Source: Chromatiaceae bacterium
Lineage (GTDB): Bacteria > Pseudomonadota > Gammaproteobacteria > Chromatiales > Chromatiaceae
Direction: 5' to 3'
Length of the DNA stretch: 64,000 nt
NCBI GenBank assembly: GCA_013426805.1
Contig: JACDZG010000015.1
Coordinates: 22,736-86,735 of the forward strand
Part shown: positions 53,584 through 62,965 of the stretch, piece after piece
Layout: the number at the start of each line of letters is the position of its first letter
Numbering within the stretch: position 1 is the first letter of the stretch
Position numbers and translations under genes: made by a program
The notes under the pieces: model-generated
The model's input: the letters and a program-made list of their open reading frames with translations, nothing else
What the model was told of the DNA's origin: nothing
Database searches by the model: none

Positions 53584-55916
53584 GTGCGTCGCGTCAGGAT
53601 GGCGGAAAAAGCCAGGGCGAGCAGCGCGCCCGGGCCGACGGTGCAGCCGACCGCGCTGAGCACCGGTACAGTGGAAAAGGCCAGAATGCCGAAACCGGCC
53701 ACCGTCGTGCCGACGGCGACCAGGATGGAGGCCAGGACGCGCGGCGACATGCTCCCTTCGACCGCCCCCTGGTCGAAGAACAGGGCGTAGTTGGAACCGA
53801 TCGCCACCACCAGCAGCATGCCCACCAAGTGCAGGATGGTGAGTTGCTGACCGGCCAGGACCAGGCCGGCGATGGTGACGGCGACGGCGACCACCAGCGG
53901 GGCGGCGATGCGGAACACGCGGCCGGGCGATCGGGTGGTCAGGAAGAGCAGCCCGAAGATCGCGGCCAGACCCGCCAGTGACAGCAGGATGGCCTCGCGC
54001 AGATAGCCCGCATAAAGCTGGTCAGCCGCGCCTTTGAGATCAATGAAGTAGACACCTGCCAGGCCGGTTTGCGCAAGGATCCGTCGCATGTCCTGCGCGT
54101 CGAGGCTGTCAGTGGCCGCGATGCGCAGCGGTAGCAAGGCGGTCCAGTGCCCCCCCGCCTGCATCAGCAGGGCATCCACTCCCTCGGCCAGAGTCGTACC
54201 CTGGATCGCTTCCGGGGTCACGGGTGCCTGGCCGCGCGCCTTCGCCACATCCGCAAAAAACGGATCGAAGCGATCCGGCTGCAGCGGCAGTTCGGCAATG
54301 GCCGCCTGGAACCGCCGACGCAGTTCGGCGTCGGGCGGTAGGCTGGCCTGGCGCCGGCGCTGGAGCGCCTGGCTGGGCAGATAGGCGGCGGGACTCTCGA
54401 AACCCGTGATCATGCCGGCTCCTTCCAGCCGCGCAAGCGCGCTCGCCACACCTTCACTGGTGGCGAGCGCCGCCTCGCGATCGGTTGCGCTGACGACCAC
54501 CAGATAGCGCACGTCCGGGGCGCCCAGGTCGGCGCGCATCGCAATGTCGAGGGCCTGGTCGGCATCAGACACCGGGTTCAAGGCCGCCAGCTCCCGGTTC
54601 CACAGGGCGTCATGCTTCGCCAGCAGCACGCTACAGGCGGCGACGAACAGGATCAGGACAGGTCCGCGCAACCGGGCGGCCCACGCAACCCAGATCTGCA
54701 GTCGGCAGCCGAAGGCGGTGAGATCGCGCACCCGTAGGTTACGCGGCAGGAGGGTCGGCAGGACGAAGCGGGTCACCAGAGCGGCGGTGACCAGGCCGGT
54801 GATCGCAAACAGGCCCAGTTGCGAAAGGCCGGGGAAGCTGGAAGCGAGCAGTGAGGCAAAGCCGATGACGGAGGTCAGCACGCCGATGCGTATCGTCGGC
54901 CAGAAGGCCGCGTTCCAGTGGCTCCGGCTCTTGCCGATTGCGCCGTTCGTCCGTTCGGACTGAATGAGGAGGTAGGTGGAATAGTCCACCGCCTCGCCGA
55001 TGAGCGCGATGCCGAAACCGAGCGTGATCCCATGCACCATGCCAAATGCGAGATCGACCACCGCGATGCCGGCCACCGCGCCTGACAGCACCGGCAATAC
55101 GCCCAGCAGCAACGCGATGGGCGAACGGTAGACCAGCAGCAGCAGGCCGATGATGATCAGGCTGCCGACACCGGAGAGCGCGAGCACGTCGCGTTTGATG
55201 GTGGCGCGTGCCGTCACCGAGAAGGGGCCGGGGCCGGTCAGCGCCGGCGACCTACCTGGCGGTGACACCGCCGCAAAGGCGCTCCGGATGGCCTCGACCG
55301 CCATGGACTGCCCGTTCGTGTCCGCCCCTTCGGCACGGGTGCGGGCCAGGAGCAGGGCGCGCTGACCGTCGCGGGAACACCAGACGCCGTCGACCGTTTG
55401 CGGCCGCTGACCGGCTACCATGGCATCCAGCAACTGCGTGAATTCACCGGTGGGGTCGCGCGGCAGCAATCCCTTGCCGAGTAGCCCGCTCGATGAGGCA
55501 AGCAGGTCGATGTGGTCCGCGACGCCCTGGCGCAGGCCGGCCACCGTGAACCGATCGGCGTTCATTGCCGGGCTCAACAGATAGCGGTTCTCCAGCAAGA
55601 CTTGGGTATCACGCTCAAGGCCCAGGATCTCACCGTTGGCAATGTGCAAGAATTGGGGATCGGCGCGCAGGCGAGCGGCCAGATCGCGCGAGACGCGTGC
55701 CCGGACGGCTTGGTCGCCCCCCTCGATGCCGATCAAAATCAGGCGGGACGCGATACCGGATTTCAGTTGATCGATGAGAAGTTGCTGTTCCTGCGTCGGG
55801 GTTCGCGGCAGAAAGGCAGACAGGTCGGCCGTGTAGTGCGTCCGCATCACCACCCACAGACAGGCCGACAGCAACACCAGCCAGAGCGTGACCGCGACAC
55901 TGCCGCGTCGCTTCAT
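53580..55916 (-). CDS. MMPL/RND-type lipid exporter
   Basis: 778 residues with the duplicated RND layout. Each half has one helix, a large periplasmic domain, then five helices (first bundle from SGVGSLIIIGLLLLVYRSPI; second from ILLSLAGLAAIFGLLFLTTR). GIALIGEAVDYSTYLL and GSNYALFFDQG hold the charged/polar residues of the proton relay. XanF/Ape-type MMPL proteins move the polyene lipid across the inner membrane. Coupled to the LolA-like gene (ATGA), which suggests hand-over from one to the other. Confidence 0.87.
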   Translation of the reverse strand: MKRRGSVAVTLWLVLLSACLWVVMRTHYTADLSAFLPRTPTQEQQLLIDQLKSGIASRLILIGIEGGDQAVRARVSRDLAARLRADPQFLHIANGEILGLERDTQVLLENRYLLSPAMNADRFTVAGLRQGVADHIDLLASSSGLLGKGLLPRDPTGEFTQLLDAMVAGQRPQTVDGVWCSRDGQRALLLARTRAEGADTNGQSMAVEAIRSAFAAVSPPGRSPALTGPGPFSVTARATIKRDVLALSGVGSLIIIGLLLLVYRSPIALLLGVLPVLSGAVAGIAVVDLAFGMVHGITLGFGIALIGEAVDYSTYLLIQSERTNGAIGKSRSHWNAAFWPTIRIGVLTSVIGFASLLASSFPGLSQLGLFAITGLVTAALVTRFVLPTLLPRNLRVRDLTAFGCRLQIWVAWAARLRGPVLILFVAACSVLLAKHDALWNRELAALNPVSDADQALDIAMRADLGAPDVRYLVVVSATDREAALATSEGVASALARLEGAGMITGFESPAAYLPSQALQRRRQASLPPDAELRRRFQAAIAELPLQPDRFDPFFADVAKARGQAPVTPEAIQGTTLAEGVDALLMQAGGHWTALLPLRIAATDSLDAQDMRRILAQTGLAGVYFIDLKGAADQLYAGYLREAILLSLAGLAAIFGLLFLTTRSPGRVFRIAAPLVVAVAVTIAGLVLAGQQLTILHLVGMLLVVAIGSNYALFFDQGAVEGSMSPRVLASILVAVGTTVAGFGILAFSTVPVLSAVGCTVGPGALLALAFSAILTRRT

Positions 55917-56506
55917 GGCGCAACGCTCTTGCTGACGCTCATGACCGAACGATCACCGTCGGCCAGCACGATCTCGACCGTGCGTACCTCCGTGCGCGTC
56001 CCGTCGATGCGGATGCGGGCGAGCACGAAGGCCGCGCGGGCGTCCAGCGGCGTCAGCATCAGCGTCCAGCCGTCACGGCTGCCTTCGAGGTCGAGATGAT
56101 AGACTTGCTCCAGTGCCGCGCGGTCGCCGGCCAGCGTGGCGCGTATGCCCACGATCATGGCTGCCATCTCCGGATAATCCTTGAGTTGCAGCGTATGTTT
56201 CCGGGACTGTCGCTCGATGGTGAGGGCATCGCCGTCCAGCACCAGGGTTTCCGCCTTCGGCTTGAGCGTGCGTTTCTCCAGGCGGGCGGGGGGGACGAAC
56301 AGCAGTTCGCCGGACGACTCCACGGGTATGTCCAGGATGGAAATGTACTTCCTCTCGGTGAAGAAGACCGTCCCATACGTATGGTCAGCGAATGCGCTCA
56401 TGAGTTCGGCGACAGTGAGTTCGGCGGCCCGCGCCGACAGATTGCATCCGAGCAAAACAATGCTGAGGATCACCCTCCCGCCCAAGCGCCGCCTATCCCG
56501 CATCAT
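55913..56506 (-). CDS. LolA-like outer-membrane carrier protein
   Basis: 197 residues with a signal peptide (ILSIVLLGCNLSARAAELTV). The LolA-type half barrel is marked by FTERKYISILDIPVESSGEL, PPARLEKRTLKPKAETLVLD and YHLDLEGSRDGWTLMLTP. Unlike LolA proper it is of the cluster-specific subfamily that presumably carries the polyene lipid through the periplasm. Overlaps both neighbours by four bases. Confidence 0.8.
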   Translation of the reverse strand: MMRDRRRLGGRVILSIVLLGCNLSARAAELTVAELMSAFADHTYGTVFFTERKYISILDIPVESSGELLFVPPARLEKRTLKPKAETLVLDGDALTIERQSRKHTLQLKDYPEMAAMIVGIRATLAGDRAALEQVYHLDLEGSRDGWTLMLTPLDARAAFVLARIRIDGTRTEVRTVEIVLADGDRSVMSVSKSVAP

Positions 56507-57441
56507 GGGGCGTCGCGCCCGCCACCCGCGGGTGCGCGCCAGAAATCGAAGAAATTAAACCAGTTGAACGGCGCGCCACGACAATGCCGCTCCAGCTTGG
56601 CAACATAGGCGGCGAGTGCCTCACGGATGGCCGCATCGCGCCCGTTGCGCTCGATACCGGTGAAATCCGCCAGCGGCTCGAAATGGATGGCGTAGCGGTT
56701 GCCGCCCAGGTGCAGGCCCGTCATGAAGAGCACCGGGCATTCGAGCGTGGCGGCCAGGCGCATGGGGCCGAAAGGAAAGGGGGCTGTTTCACCCAGAAAT
56801 TTCACCGGTAGGGCGGGATCATCGTCCAAGGTTCGATCACCCAGGACACCCAGCACCATGCCCTCGTCCAGCCGGGCACGCACCTGGAGCATGGAATCGA
56901 GTCGACCAAGGGGGATGATCTCCTGCACCGCGGCAGGGTTGATGGCCGCCAAGGCAGCGTTGATCTTGATCGCATTATTCTCGTACATGACCATGGCAAC
57001 CCGACGCCCCAGGCGCTGTCGGCCGACCGCGCGCACCACCTCGAAGCTACCCAGGTGGGCGCCGATCAGGAAGGCGCCGCGACCGCCCGCCAGCACCGCC
57101 TCGAGCGCCGCCGCGCCATGCACTTGGATATCGAAGAGATCCAAGCGTTCGTTGAGCAGGTAAACGCGGTCATGGGTGCAGGTGGCGAAGGTATGGAAGT
57201 GCCAAAACAGTTCGCGCAGCCGTGGTGCCCGCCCCAGGGCGCGCCGCAGATAGGCGTGAGAGGCCTGCCGTGCCGTCGAGGAAAATGACAGGAAGTAAAG
57301 GCTGATACCGAACAGCAGCCCGCGCGCGATGCGGCGCCCCAGTCGCAGCGAGATCCAGGTCATCACGCGCAACATGGTCATGTTGCTGCGTTCCTGGCGT
57401 CGCGCCCATTCGGCTTGGCGCGCGAGATCGGGCGGGGTCAC
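56503..57441 (-). CDS. LpxL/HtrB-type acyltransferase
   Basis: 312 residues starting at a GTG that overlaps the dehydratase stop (GTGA). One N-terminal membrane segment (ISLRLGRRIARGLLFGISLY). The catalytic HX4-type motif is LIGAHLGSFEVVRAVG. GVLGDRTLDDDPALPVKFLG and FPFGPMRLAATLECPVLFMT follow, as in late lipid A acyltransferases. It likely moves the aryl-polyene chain from ACP to a glycolipid. Two acyltransferases in the locus fit an ester lipid with two chains. Confidence 0.82.
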   Translation of the reverse strand: MTPPDLARQAEWARRQERSNMTMLRVMTWISLRLGRRIARGLLFGISLYFLSFSSTARQASHAYLRRALGRAPRLRELFWHFHTFATCTHDRVYLLNERLDLFDIQVHGAAALEAVLAGGRGAFLIGAHLGSFEVVRAVGRQRLGRRVAMVMYENNAIKINAALAAINPAAVQEIIPLGRLDSMLQVRARLDEGMVLGVLGDRTLDDDPALPVKFLGETAPFPFGPMRLAATLECPVLFMTGLHLGGNRYAIHFEPLADFTGIERNGRDAAIREALAAYVAKLERHCRGAPFNWFNFFDFWRAPAGGGRDAP

Positions 57442-57764
57442 GCGGTCTCAGCTCCCTGGCCAGTCGCCGCGAAGGTCATGACGCCGCCGGCTGCCAGCCG
57501 CTCGCCGGCCAAGACCGCGAAGCGAAACACGCCTGGTGCCGTGGCGGCATAGTCCAGGCGTAGCGCCTGTCCCGGTTGAACCGGGCTCGGAAACTTCGCC
57601 GATCTGATCCGACCGACGCCAACCGCGAAACCCTGCTGTGCAGCCAGGGCATGGAGGACCTCGTCCAGCAGCACGACGCCCGGCAGAATCGGCTGGTCGG
57701 GGAAGTGACCGGCATAGGCCGGATGATCGGCAGCGACCGAAAGCGGCAGGCTCAGCTCCGTCAT
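57438..57764 (-). CDS. FabZ-like hotdog dehydratase (ApeI-like)
   Basis: 108 residues. HPAYAGHFPDQPILPGVVLL carries the catalytic His in the family pattern GHFPxxPxxPGV. Small size and position next to the AMP ligase match ApeI. It removes water from beta-hydroxyacyl-ACP in each polyene cycle. Overlaps the ligase stop and the acyltransferase start. Confidence 0.82.
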   Translation of the reverse strand: MTELSLPLSVAADHPAYAGHFPDQPILPGVVLLDEVLHALAAQQGFAVGVGRIRSAKFPSPVQPGQALRLDYAATAPGVFRFAVLAGERLAAGGVMTFAATGQGAETA

Positions 57765-59125
57765 GTCGGGAAGCCGGTTGTCGTTGGCGATTGCACGCGT
57801 GCCAGAAACGCCCGCGTCGCGTGGTCCGGCAGTTTCCCGGCGGCGTTGCGCGGCAGGGCATCCACGAACAGCAGCGGTCGGGGGAGAAAGACTGGATCGA
57901 TGCGGTCGCGCAGCGCCCGCATGAGGGTTGCGGGCGTCAACTCCGGTGCCACCACTAGGGCAATCAGGCGGCGGATGCCTCCCGTCGCGTGATCATCACC
58001 TTCCAGCGGTTGGAGAAAAACGCCGTCCAGTACCCCCGAGATCGCATTGAGATGGTAATTGAGATAACCGAGCGAGGTCCGTTTGCCGGCGATGTTGACG
58101 AGTTCGGCATGGCGGCCGTGGAGCAGGAAACGGGTCGGATCCGCGTCCACCAACTCAATGACGTCGCTGAGCGGTGTCGGCTCCGTGACGGGCCCGCCTT
58201 CGGCCCAGACGGTCTCCGCTTCGCAACGCAGGCGGACGTCCGCGAAGGTCTGCCAGGCGGCACCATGGGTGGTGCGTCGGGAGGCGATCTGGCCGGTCTC
58301 GGTGCAGCCGTAAATCTCGAACAAGGGGGCCGCGAAACGGGTCTCGGCCTCGACTGCCAAGTTGCGCGCGAGCGGCGCGGTGGCGGACAGCAGCAGATCG
58401 GCGGCCGGCACGGCGTCCGATTCCGCCAGCAATGTCCGCAGGTGGTAGGGCGTCGTGACCAGCAACCGCGGCCGGGGCAGGGCGGCCAGCGCCGCGCAGA
58501 TGTCGGCCGGATAAAAGGGTCGTGTGGCCTGCAGCGATCCGCCGCTCTGCAGGGGCATCAGCAAGGTGGATTCCAGACCATACATGTGCTGGGCCGGTAC
58601 GGTTCCGAGCGTGGCGTAGCCGGCGCTGACACCCAACTGTTGCGCCTCCGCACGCACGCTGCGCACCAGGCTGCCCCAGCGTTTGAGGTGGGGCTCGGGT
58701 ACGCCCGTGGATCCGGACGTAAACACCTGCGCGATGACCTGTTCGCTATCGATGTTGGGGATCAGCCGGTCAGCAGCGGATGTCGGCGTCCGGTCGGGAT
58801 AGCGGAACACGGGCAAGTCGACACCGCCCGCATCCTGGTCGGCAATACAAAAGACATCCGGGGCGATGTGTCGCATCTGCCGGACCATTTCCGGGGTGTG
58901 CGTAGATGGCAACAGGCTGACCCGGCCGCTGACGATGCACGCCGCCAGGGTCACTGCAAAACGGTAATGGTCGCGGCACAGGTTGAGCACACTCCGCCCC
59001 GCGGGCAGCAATCCGGTCACCTGATCAACGTCGCTGAGAAACTGCCGGGCGCTGACCGGACGACTGTCGCGCCAGGCCACGATGGCATCAGGGCAGTGAT
59101 GGGTAATCAGCGGCAGTGTCGACAT
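57761..59125 (-). CDS. Aryl/acyl-ACP AMP ligase (ApeH/XanA2-like)
   Basis: 454 residues from ATG 59125, 19 bases after the membrane-protein stop. ANL-family motifs: A3 FTSGSTGVPEPHLKRW, A5 EIYGCTETGQIASRR, A8 FLLHGRHAELVNIAGKRTSL and the A10 lysine in ALPRNAAGKLPDH. It activates hydroxybenzoate with ATP and loads it on the ACP encoded nearby. The chorismatase in the opposite operon should supply the substrate. Confidence 0.86.
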   Translation of the reverse strand: MSTLPLITHHCPDAIVAWRDSRPVSARQFLSDVDQVTGLLPAGRSVLNLCRDHYRFAVTLAACIVSGRVSLLPSTHTPEMVRQMRHIAPDVFCIADQDAGGVDLPVFRYPDRTPTSAADRLIPNIDSEQVIAQVFTSGSTGVPEPHLKRWGSLVRSVRAEAQQLGVSAGYATLGTVPAQHMYGLESTLLMPLQSGGSLQATRPFYPADICAALAALPRPRLLVTTPYHLRTLLAESDAVPAADLLLSATAPLARNLAVEAETRFAAPLFEIYGCTETGQIASRRTTHGAAWQTFADVRLRCEAETVWAEGGPVTEPTPLSDVIELVDADPTRFLLHGRHAELVNIAGKRTSLGYLNYHLNAISGVLDGVFLQPLEGDDHATGGIRRLIALVVAPELTPATLMRALRDRIDPVFLPRPLLFVDALPRNAAGKLPDHATRAFLARVQSPTTTGFPT

Positions 59126-59144
59126 GGTCGGACGCAATAGCTGT

Positions 59145-59822
59145 TCAACGGGGATGAAGGGACGCGCCGGGGCCTGCCTCGGGGATGTTGCGGAAGGCGT
59201 GGATGCTATCCATGATGGTATGTCGCTCAAGGTATGGCAGTTTGCGCAGGCGTACCAGATGCTCGACGACGAACATGAGTGCCATCAGCGGCAGCGTCAG
59301 AAAATTAGCGAAAACCGACCAGACATCGATATTGCAGAATACGAACAAAAGCGTGGAAATCAGGCTGATGCCAAGAAAAAACAGCGTCCAAGCCAGCGTG
59401 ACGGAGCGCGTGTAGCGGGCCACCTCCGGGCTGAGGCTGCCGCGCAACGCTTGCGCACAGCGCGTGCACAGGGGGTGCCGCCCGCCTCTCAGCGTCATGC
59501 CAAATACAGCGCCCAGCAGCACATAGGTGCCGGCGTGCTGGATGAAGTAGACCCAGCCGACATTGCGTTCCAGGGTGTCCCGGTACTGCCATAGCAGAAA
59601 CCCTACCGTGACGCAAAGCGCAAGCATGACGAGCCGCCGGGGGGAATGCCAGGCAAGCCACGCCAGTATTGCCAGCACTGGCGCCAGCGAGACGGTGAGG
59701 CCAAGCGTCGGAACAGTAGCGACCGCCTCCGGGGTGGTGCTGTAATACGCCAATATAGGGTAGGCAATGACCCCGGCAGCGATGGCGGTCCGGCGAACCG
59801 TGTAAATTTGGGTAAGGCTCAT
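59145..59822 (-). CDS. Multi-pass membrane protein of aryl-polyene clusters (COG4648-like)
   Basis: 225 residues with five or six hydrophobic segments (TAIAAGVIAYPILAYYST, VLAILAWLAWHSP, LVMLALCVTVGFLLWQY, ILQ-type YFIQHAGTYVLLGAVFGMTL, and SVTLAWTLFFLGISLISTLL). HPLCTRCAQALRG between helices holds a Cys pair. A membrane protein of this type sits between the ACP and ligase genes in many aryl-polyene loci; its role is unknown. Start overlaps the ACP stop by four bases. Confidence 0.75.
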   Translation of the reverse strand: MSLTQIYTVRRTAIAAGVIAYPILAYYSTTPEAVATVPTLGLTVSLAPVLAILAWLAWHSPRRLVMLALCVTVGFLLWQYRDTLERNVGWVYFIQHAGTYVLLGAVFGMTLRGGRHPLCTRCAQALRGSLSPEVARYTRSVTLAWTLFFLGISLISTLLFVFCNIDVWSVFANFLTLPLMALMFVVEHLVRLRKLPYLERHTIMDSIHAFRNIPEAGPGASLHPR

Positions 59823-60088
59823 TTTGTCCGGGCCGCCGCGATGTGCTCCGTGAGACTGCGCAGAGAATTGAAGATTCGGACATTGTCCGCGTTATCCGTA
59901 CGCAATTGAAAGCCGAAGCGCTTGGAGACGGCGAGGGCCACTTCCAGGATATCGATGGAATCGAGCCCCATGCCCTCGCCGTAAAGACGGGCCTCGGGTT
60001 GAATCGCTTCCGGCTTGATGTCGAGATTGAGGGCACCGACGATCAGTCGGGCGACCTCGCTTTGCAGTTCAAGATTGGCTTCAGACAT
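59819..60088 (-). CDS. Acyl carrier protein
   Basis: 89 residues. The phosphopantetheine site is GMGLDSIDILEVAL (Ser44), in the usual helix-2 position. The overall acidic helical bundle fits ACP. It is the first gene of the leftward aryl-polyene operon. Other systems encode two ACPs; only this one is visible here. Confidence 0.9.
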   Translation of the reverse strand: MSEANLELQSEVARLIVGALNLDIKPEAIQPEARLYGEGMGLDSIDILEVALAVSKRFGFQLRTDNADNVRIFNSLRSLTEHIAAARTK

Positions 60089-60168
60089 GGTGATTTCGCA
60101 GCTACGTGGGACCGAGCCAAACGCCTGTGGCGCAGGCCCAACAGTCCGAGGCCGCGCCGTGCCCTGGA

Positions 60169-60651
60169 TTAGCGATAGCCCGATTCGTTCGCATTGTGGA
60201 TAATCCAGATCAAATGTCCGCCGGAAACATCGCCGATCGATCCGCCGGCGAAGATCAGTCGTCCCTGGCCTTTGTAGACCATTTCATAGCGATGTTTGTC
60301 GCTTCCGAAGTAAAATGGAATGAATGCTTTGCCCGTGATGTAAGCGCCTTGGTCCGTCGGTTGTCCAATCAGGTCGGTCACCTGTTTCATCGGCATCCCG
60401 ATCTGCAGCTTGGTGAACTTGCTGTTCGCCGCAGGTGTGCCCGTGATCTCTCCTTCCCAGTCATTAATGCCTTTGACCGCCCGGCCGGTACCGGCCTCGA
60501 TCTTGCTGGAGTCGACGACCTGGCCGCTGCTGTTCATCCCTGCTGTCGGCGTTGCCGTGGCCCGCTCGGCGGAATTGGAGGCGCAACCGCTCAGGTTGGC
60601 GGCGAGTACCAAGGCAAGCGAGATGCCGACGACATTGATTTCTTGTGACAT
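60169..60651 (-). CDS. Lipoprotein with BamE/SmpA-like domain
   Basis: 160 residues from ATG 60651. Signal ISLALVLAANLSGC has the lipobox LSGC. The C-terminal part (FTKLQIGMPMKQVTDLIGQP, then RYEMVYKGQGRLIFAGG) follows the SmpA/OmlA pattern of BamE. Outer-membrane anchored; it may help barrel assembly or tether envelope proteins. The ACP start lies 80 bases downstream, so it could share the transcript. Confidence 0.75.
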   Translation of the reverse strand: MSQEINVVGISLALVLAANLSGCASNSAERATATPTAGMNSSGQVVDSSKIEAGTGRAVKGINDWEGEITGTPAANSKFTKLQIGMPMKQVTDLIGQPTDQGAYITGKAFIPFYFGSDKHRYEMVYKGQGRLIFAGGSIGDVSGGHLIWIIHNANESGYR

Positions 60652-61215
60652 TTCCGCACCGAATTGATGGATTGATAGTAACCGACACTCCGGAGCGAGA
60701 GAAGCCCGCCGTTCCGTGCCCAAGGCCACCACTTGCAGTTTACTCGATAATTTGCGCGGGCTAAACTCCCTCGTGCGCCCCGCGGCAGTTTTTATGCAGG
60801 CAGTTGCACCTTCAGTCAGTGTTTCGTCCGGGGTTTCAGGGTGACACTAACTTATTGTAAAAAAATACAATGTGTCCTATCATCGAGAGGTGGAACGCAA
60901 CTTTGCAGGTCTCGGGGCATCGCGGATGATCGCTCTTGCGATGCCGCTGGATGACGCCAAGTGTCCCCAGGGGGTACCTCGCTTGCGCTACCCCGCGGGT
61001 GTAGAGCGTCCACGTTGCGAGTCGTTGGCGGTCACCGCAAGGACGGAATTGAACGCGGCCGACGCGGCGGTACCAACATTTTCGGGGCTATGGACGGCAC
61101 TTCGACAACCTGACGGGCGTAAACTTCGCCGCCCTCCCGAGAGGCAGGCAGGCTGGTTTCGTGCAGACGGAATGCGGCCGCATTCGCAGCAGGCAACTTT
61201 TCCTCTGGTGCCGAC
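60652..61215. other. 564-base divergent intergenic region with an ATTGTA/TACAAT dyad
   Basis: No convincing gene. The clearest feature is ATTGTA (60854-60859) and TACAAT (60866-60871) separated by six adenines, a near-perfect 18-base dyad in an AT-rich island. It would suit an operator or an AT-rich promoter for either flanking gene. The open frame 60872-61219 that starts just after it has no domain features and is probably not coding. Confidence 0.45.
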
Positions 61216-62802
61216 ATGAGAATCACCCTTGTTCACCCGGCCGGATTCAATTTCGTGCCCGGTCAGCCGGATTTCTCGTTGCTGGCGAATCGCATGGCGC
61301 CGCTGGGCATCCTGCAACTGGCGGCGTGGCTGGAGCAGCATGGGCATCCGTGTGCTGTACACGATTGCCTAGGCCCCGGTGCGCCCGCTTCGATCGACGC
61401 CAATGCCGCGATCGTGTTGGCGACGAACCCCGAACTGGTCGGCTTTTCGGTCACGACCTCCGGTTTCATGGATGCCTTTGAGATCGCGGCGCGGGTGAAG
61501 GCGAAACGTCCGCATGTTCGTATCGTGTTCGGTAATGTGCACGTTTCCGCTATTGGTGCAGCGCTGCTGCGACACTTTCCGGAAATCGATTACCTGTGCA
61601 TCGGCGAAGGCGAGGGGACGCTGCTGGACCTGGCCGAGCACCGGGACCCGCGCGAGATCGCCAATCTCTGCTATCGCCGTGGCGAGGACATCGTTTCCAA
61701 CCCACGGCGGCATCGCATCCTCGATCTCGACGAGTTGCCTTTTCCCGCTTACGAAAAACTCGTCGGTTTCCCCCGCGGTTATCATCTGCCGCTGTTTTCC
61801 TATGTCAAGCGGTATGGCGCCACCATGGTCACCTCCCGCGGCTGCCCTTACACCTGCTCGTTCTGCGACCGCACGGTATTCGAGCGCTTGTACAAGACGA
61901 ACTCCGCGGATTACGTCTATGAGCACATGAAGTACCTGCGTGACCGTTTTGGCGTCCGTCATATCAATTTTTACGACGACCTGTTCACCGCACAACGCAA
62001 GCGGGTGACGGATTTGTGTGAACGACTGATCGCGAAACCCCTGGGCATGGATTTCAACTGCGCGGTGCGCACCGGCCACACGTCGGACGCGATGTTGCGT
62101 CTGCTCAAGCGGGCCGGCGCATTGATGGTGTCCATGGGTATCGAGTCGGCCGATCCGGGCATGATGGAACGGCACAAGGCCGGCGTCACCCTGGACAGTG
62201 TTCGCCGGACGGTCGAGCAGATTCACGCCGCGGGGCTGCGGGCGAAGGGGCTATTCATCTTTGGGCTGCCCGGCGAGACACCGGAAACGAGCGCCGCGAC
62301 CAGCGATTTCATGCTGTCGCTCGATCTCGATGAAATGAATATGAGCAAGTTCAGTCCCCTGTACGGGGCGCCGATCTGGGATGACTGTGTCGGCGGTGAG
62401 TCGGGCGAATTCAACGAAGACTGGCGGCTGATGAACTGCCTCAACTTTGTCTATCTGCCGAAGGGTTTCGCGTCGCGGGGGGAGATGGACGCGCTGTATA
62501 ATACGCAGGTCCGTCGTTTCTATGATAGCAAGGGCTATCGACGGCGGTTCTCACGCCGCCTGTGGCAACATCGCTGGAGCCTGTGGCATGTGCTGAAGAA
62601 TCTGCCTAAGACAATTCAGGCGGCACGTTACTACAGCAGCAGCAAGGCCGACTTGGAGCGGGTCGGCGAGGGGTTTTCGCCCCATCCGCGCCAGCCGCGT
62701 GGGCTGAGGCCCAATCTGAGTCCGGAACTCGAAGTGGACGGGATCGCCGCACTTGCGACGGTCAAGGTCTCGCGCCGGGTGAGATCCGAAACATCGGCTT
62801 AG
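61216..62802 (+). CDS. Cobalamin-binding-domain radical SAM protein
   Basis: 528 residues. The N-terminal B12-binding-type domain (about 1-140) has MRITLVHPAGFNFVPGQPDF and LVGFSVTTSGFMDAFEIAAR; FGNVHVSAIGAALLRHFPEI follows. The usual cobalamin DxHxxG is not evident. The radical SAM cluster is SRGCPYTCSFCDR (CxxxCxxC), with GIESADPGMMERHK and LFIFGLPGETPET later in the barrel. Such enzymes methylate or rearrange unreactive carbons. It could act on the polyene or the resorcinol, but it is separated from the cluster by 564 bases, so linkage is only suggestive. Confidence 0.8.
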   Translation: MRITLVHPAGFNFVPGQPDFSLLANRMAPLGILQLAAWLEQHGHPCAVHDCLGPGAPASIDANAAIVLATNPELVGFSVTTSGFMDAFEIAARVKAKRPHVRIVFGNVHVSAIGAALLRHFPEIDYLCIGEGEGTLLDLAEHRDPREIANLCYRRGEDIVSNPRRHRILDLDELPFPAYEKLVGFPRGYHLPLFSYVKRYGATMVTSRGCPYTCSFCDRTVFERLYKTNSADYVYEHMKYLRDRFGVRHINFYDDLFTAQRKRVTDLCERLIAKPLGMDFNCAVRTGHTSDAMLRLLKRAGALMVSMGIESADPGMMERHKAGVTLDSVRRTVEQIHAAGLRAKGLFIFGLPGETPETSAATSDFMLSLDLDEMNMSKFSPLYGAPIWDDCVGGESGEFNEDWRLMNCLNFVYLPKGFASRGEMDALYNTQVRRFYDSKGYRRRFSRRLWQHRWSLWHVLKNLPKTIQAARYYSSSKADLERVGEGFSPHPRQPRGLRPNLSPELEVDGIAALATVKVSRRVRSETSA

Positions 62803-62965
62803 CCGCGTCATCATGCACACCCCGGGCGGCATCGAGCAGCGTTGCGGCCGGCGTCCGCCGCGGCCTTGGGGCGGAAATCCGACCCCACCGATGTTCACAG
62901 CTGAACACGGAGCATCGGATGACGAAAAACGAGAAACGAAAAACCAGCTCCCAAGCGCGTAGCGT

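Noticed and set aside
60872..61219. 115-codon frame before the radical-SAM gene
   Set aside because: No Shine-Dalgarno sequence, no recognisable motif, and it overlaps the start of a clear gene.
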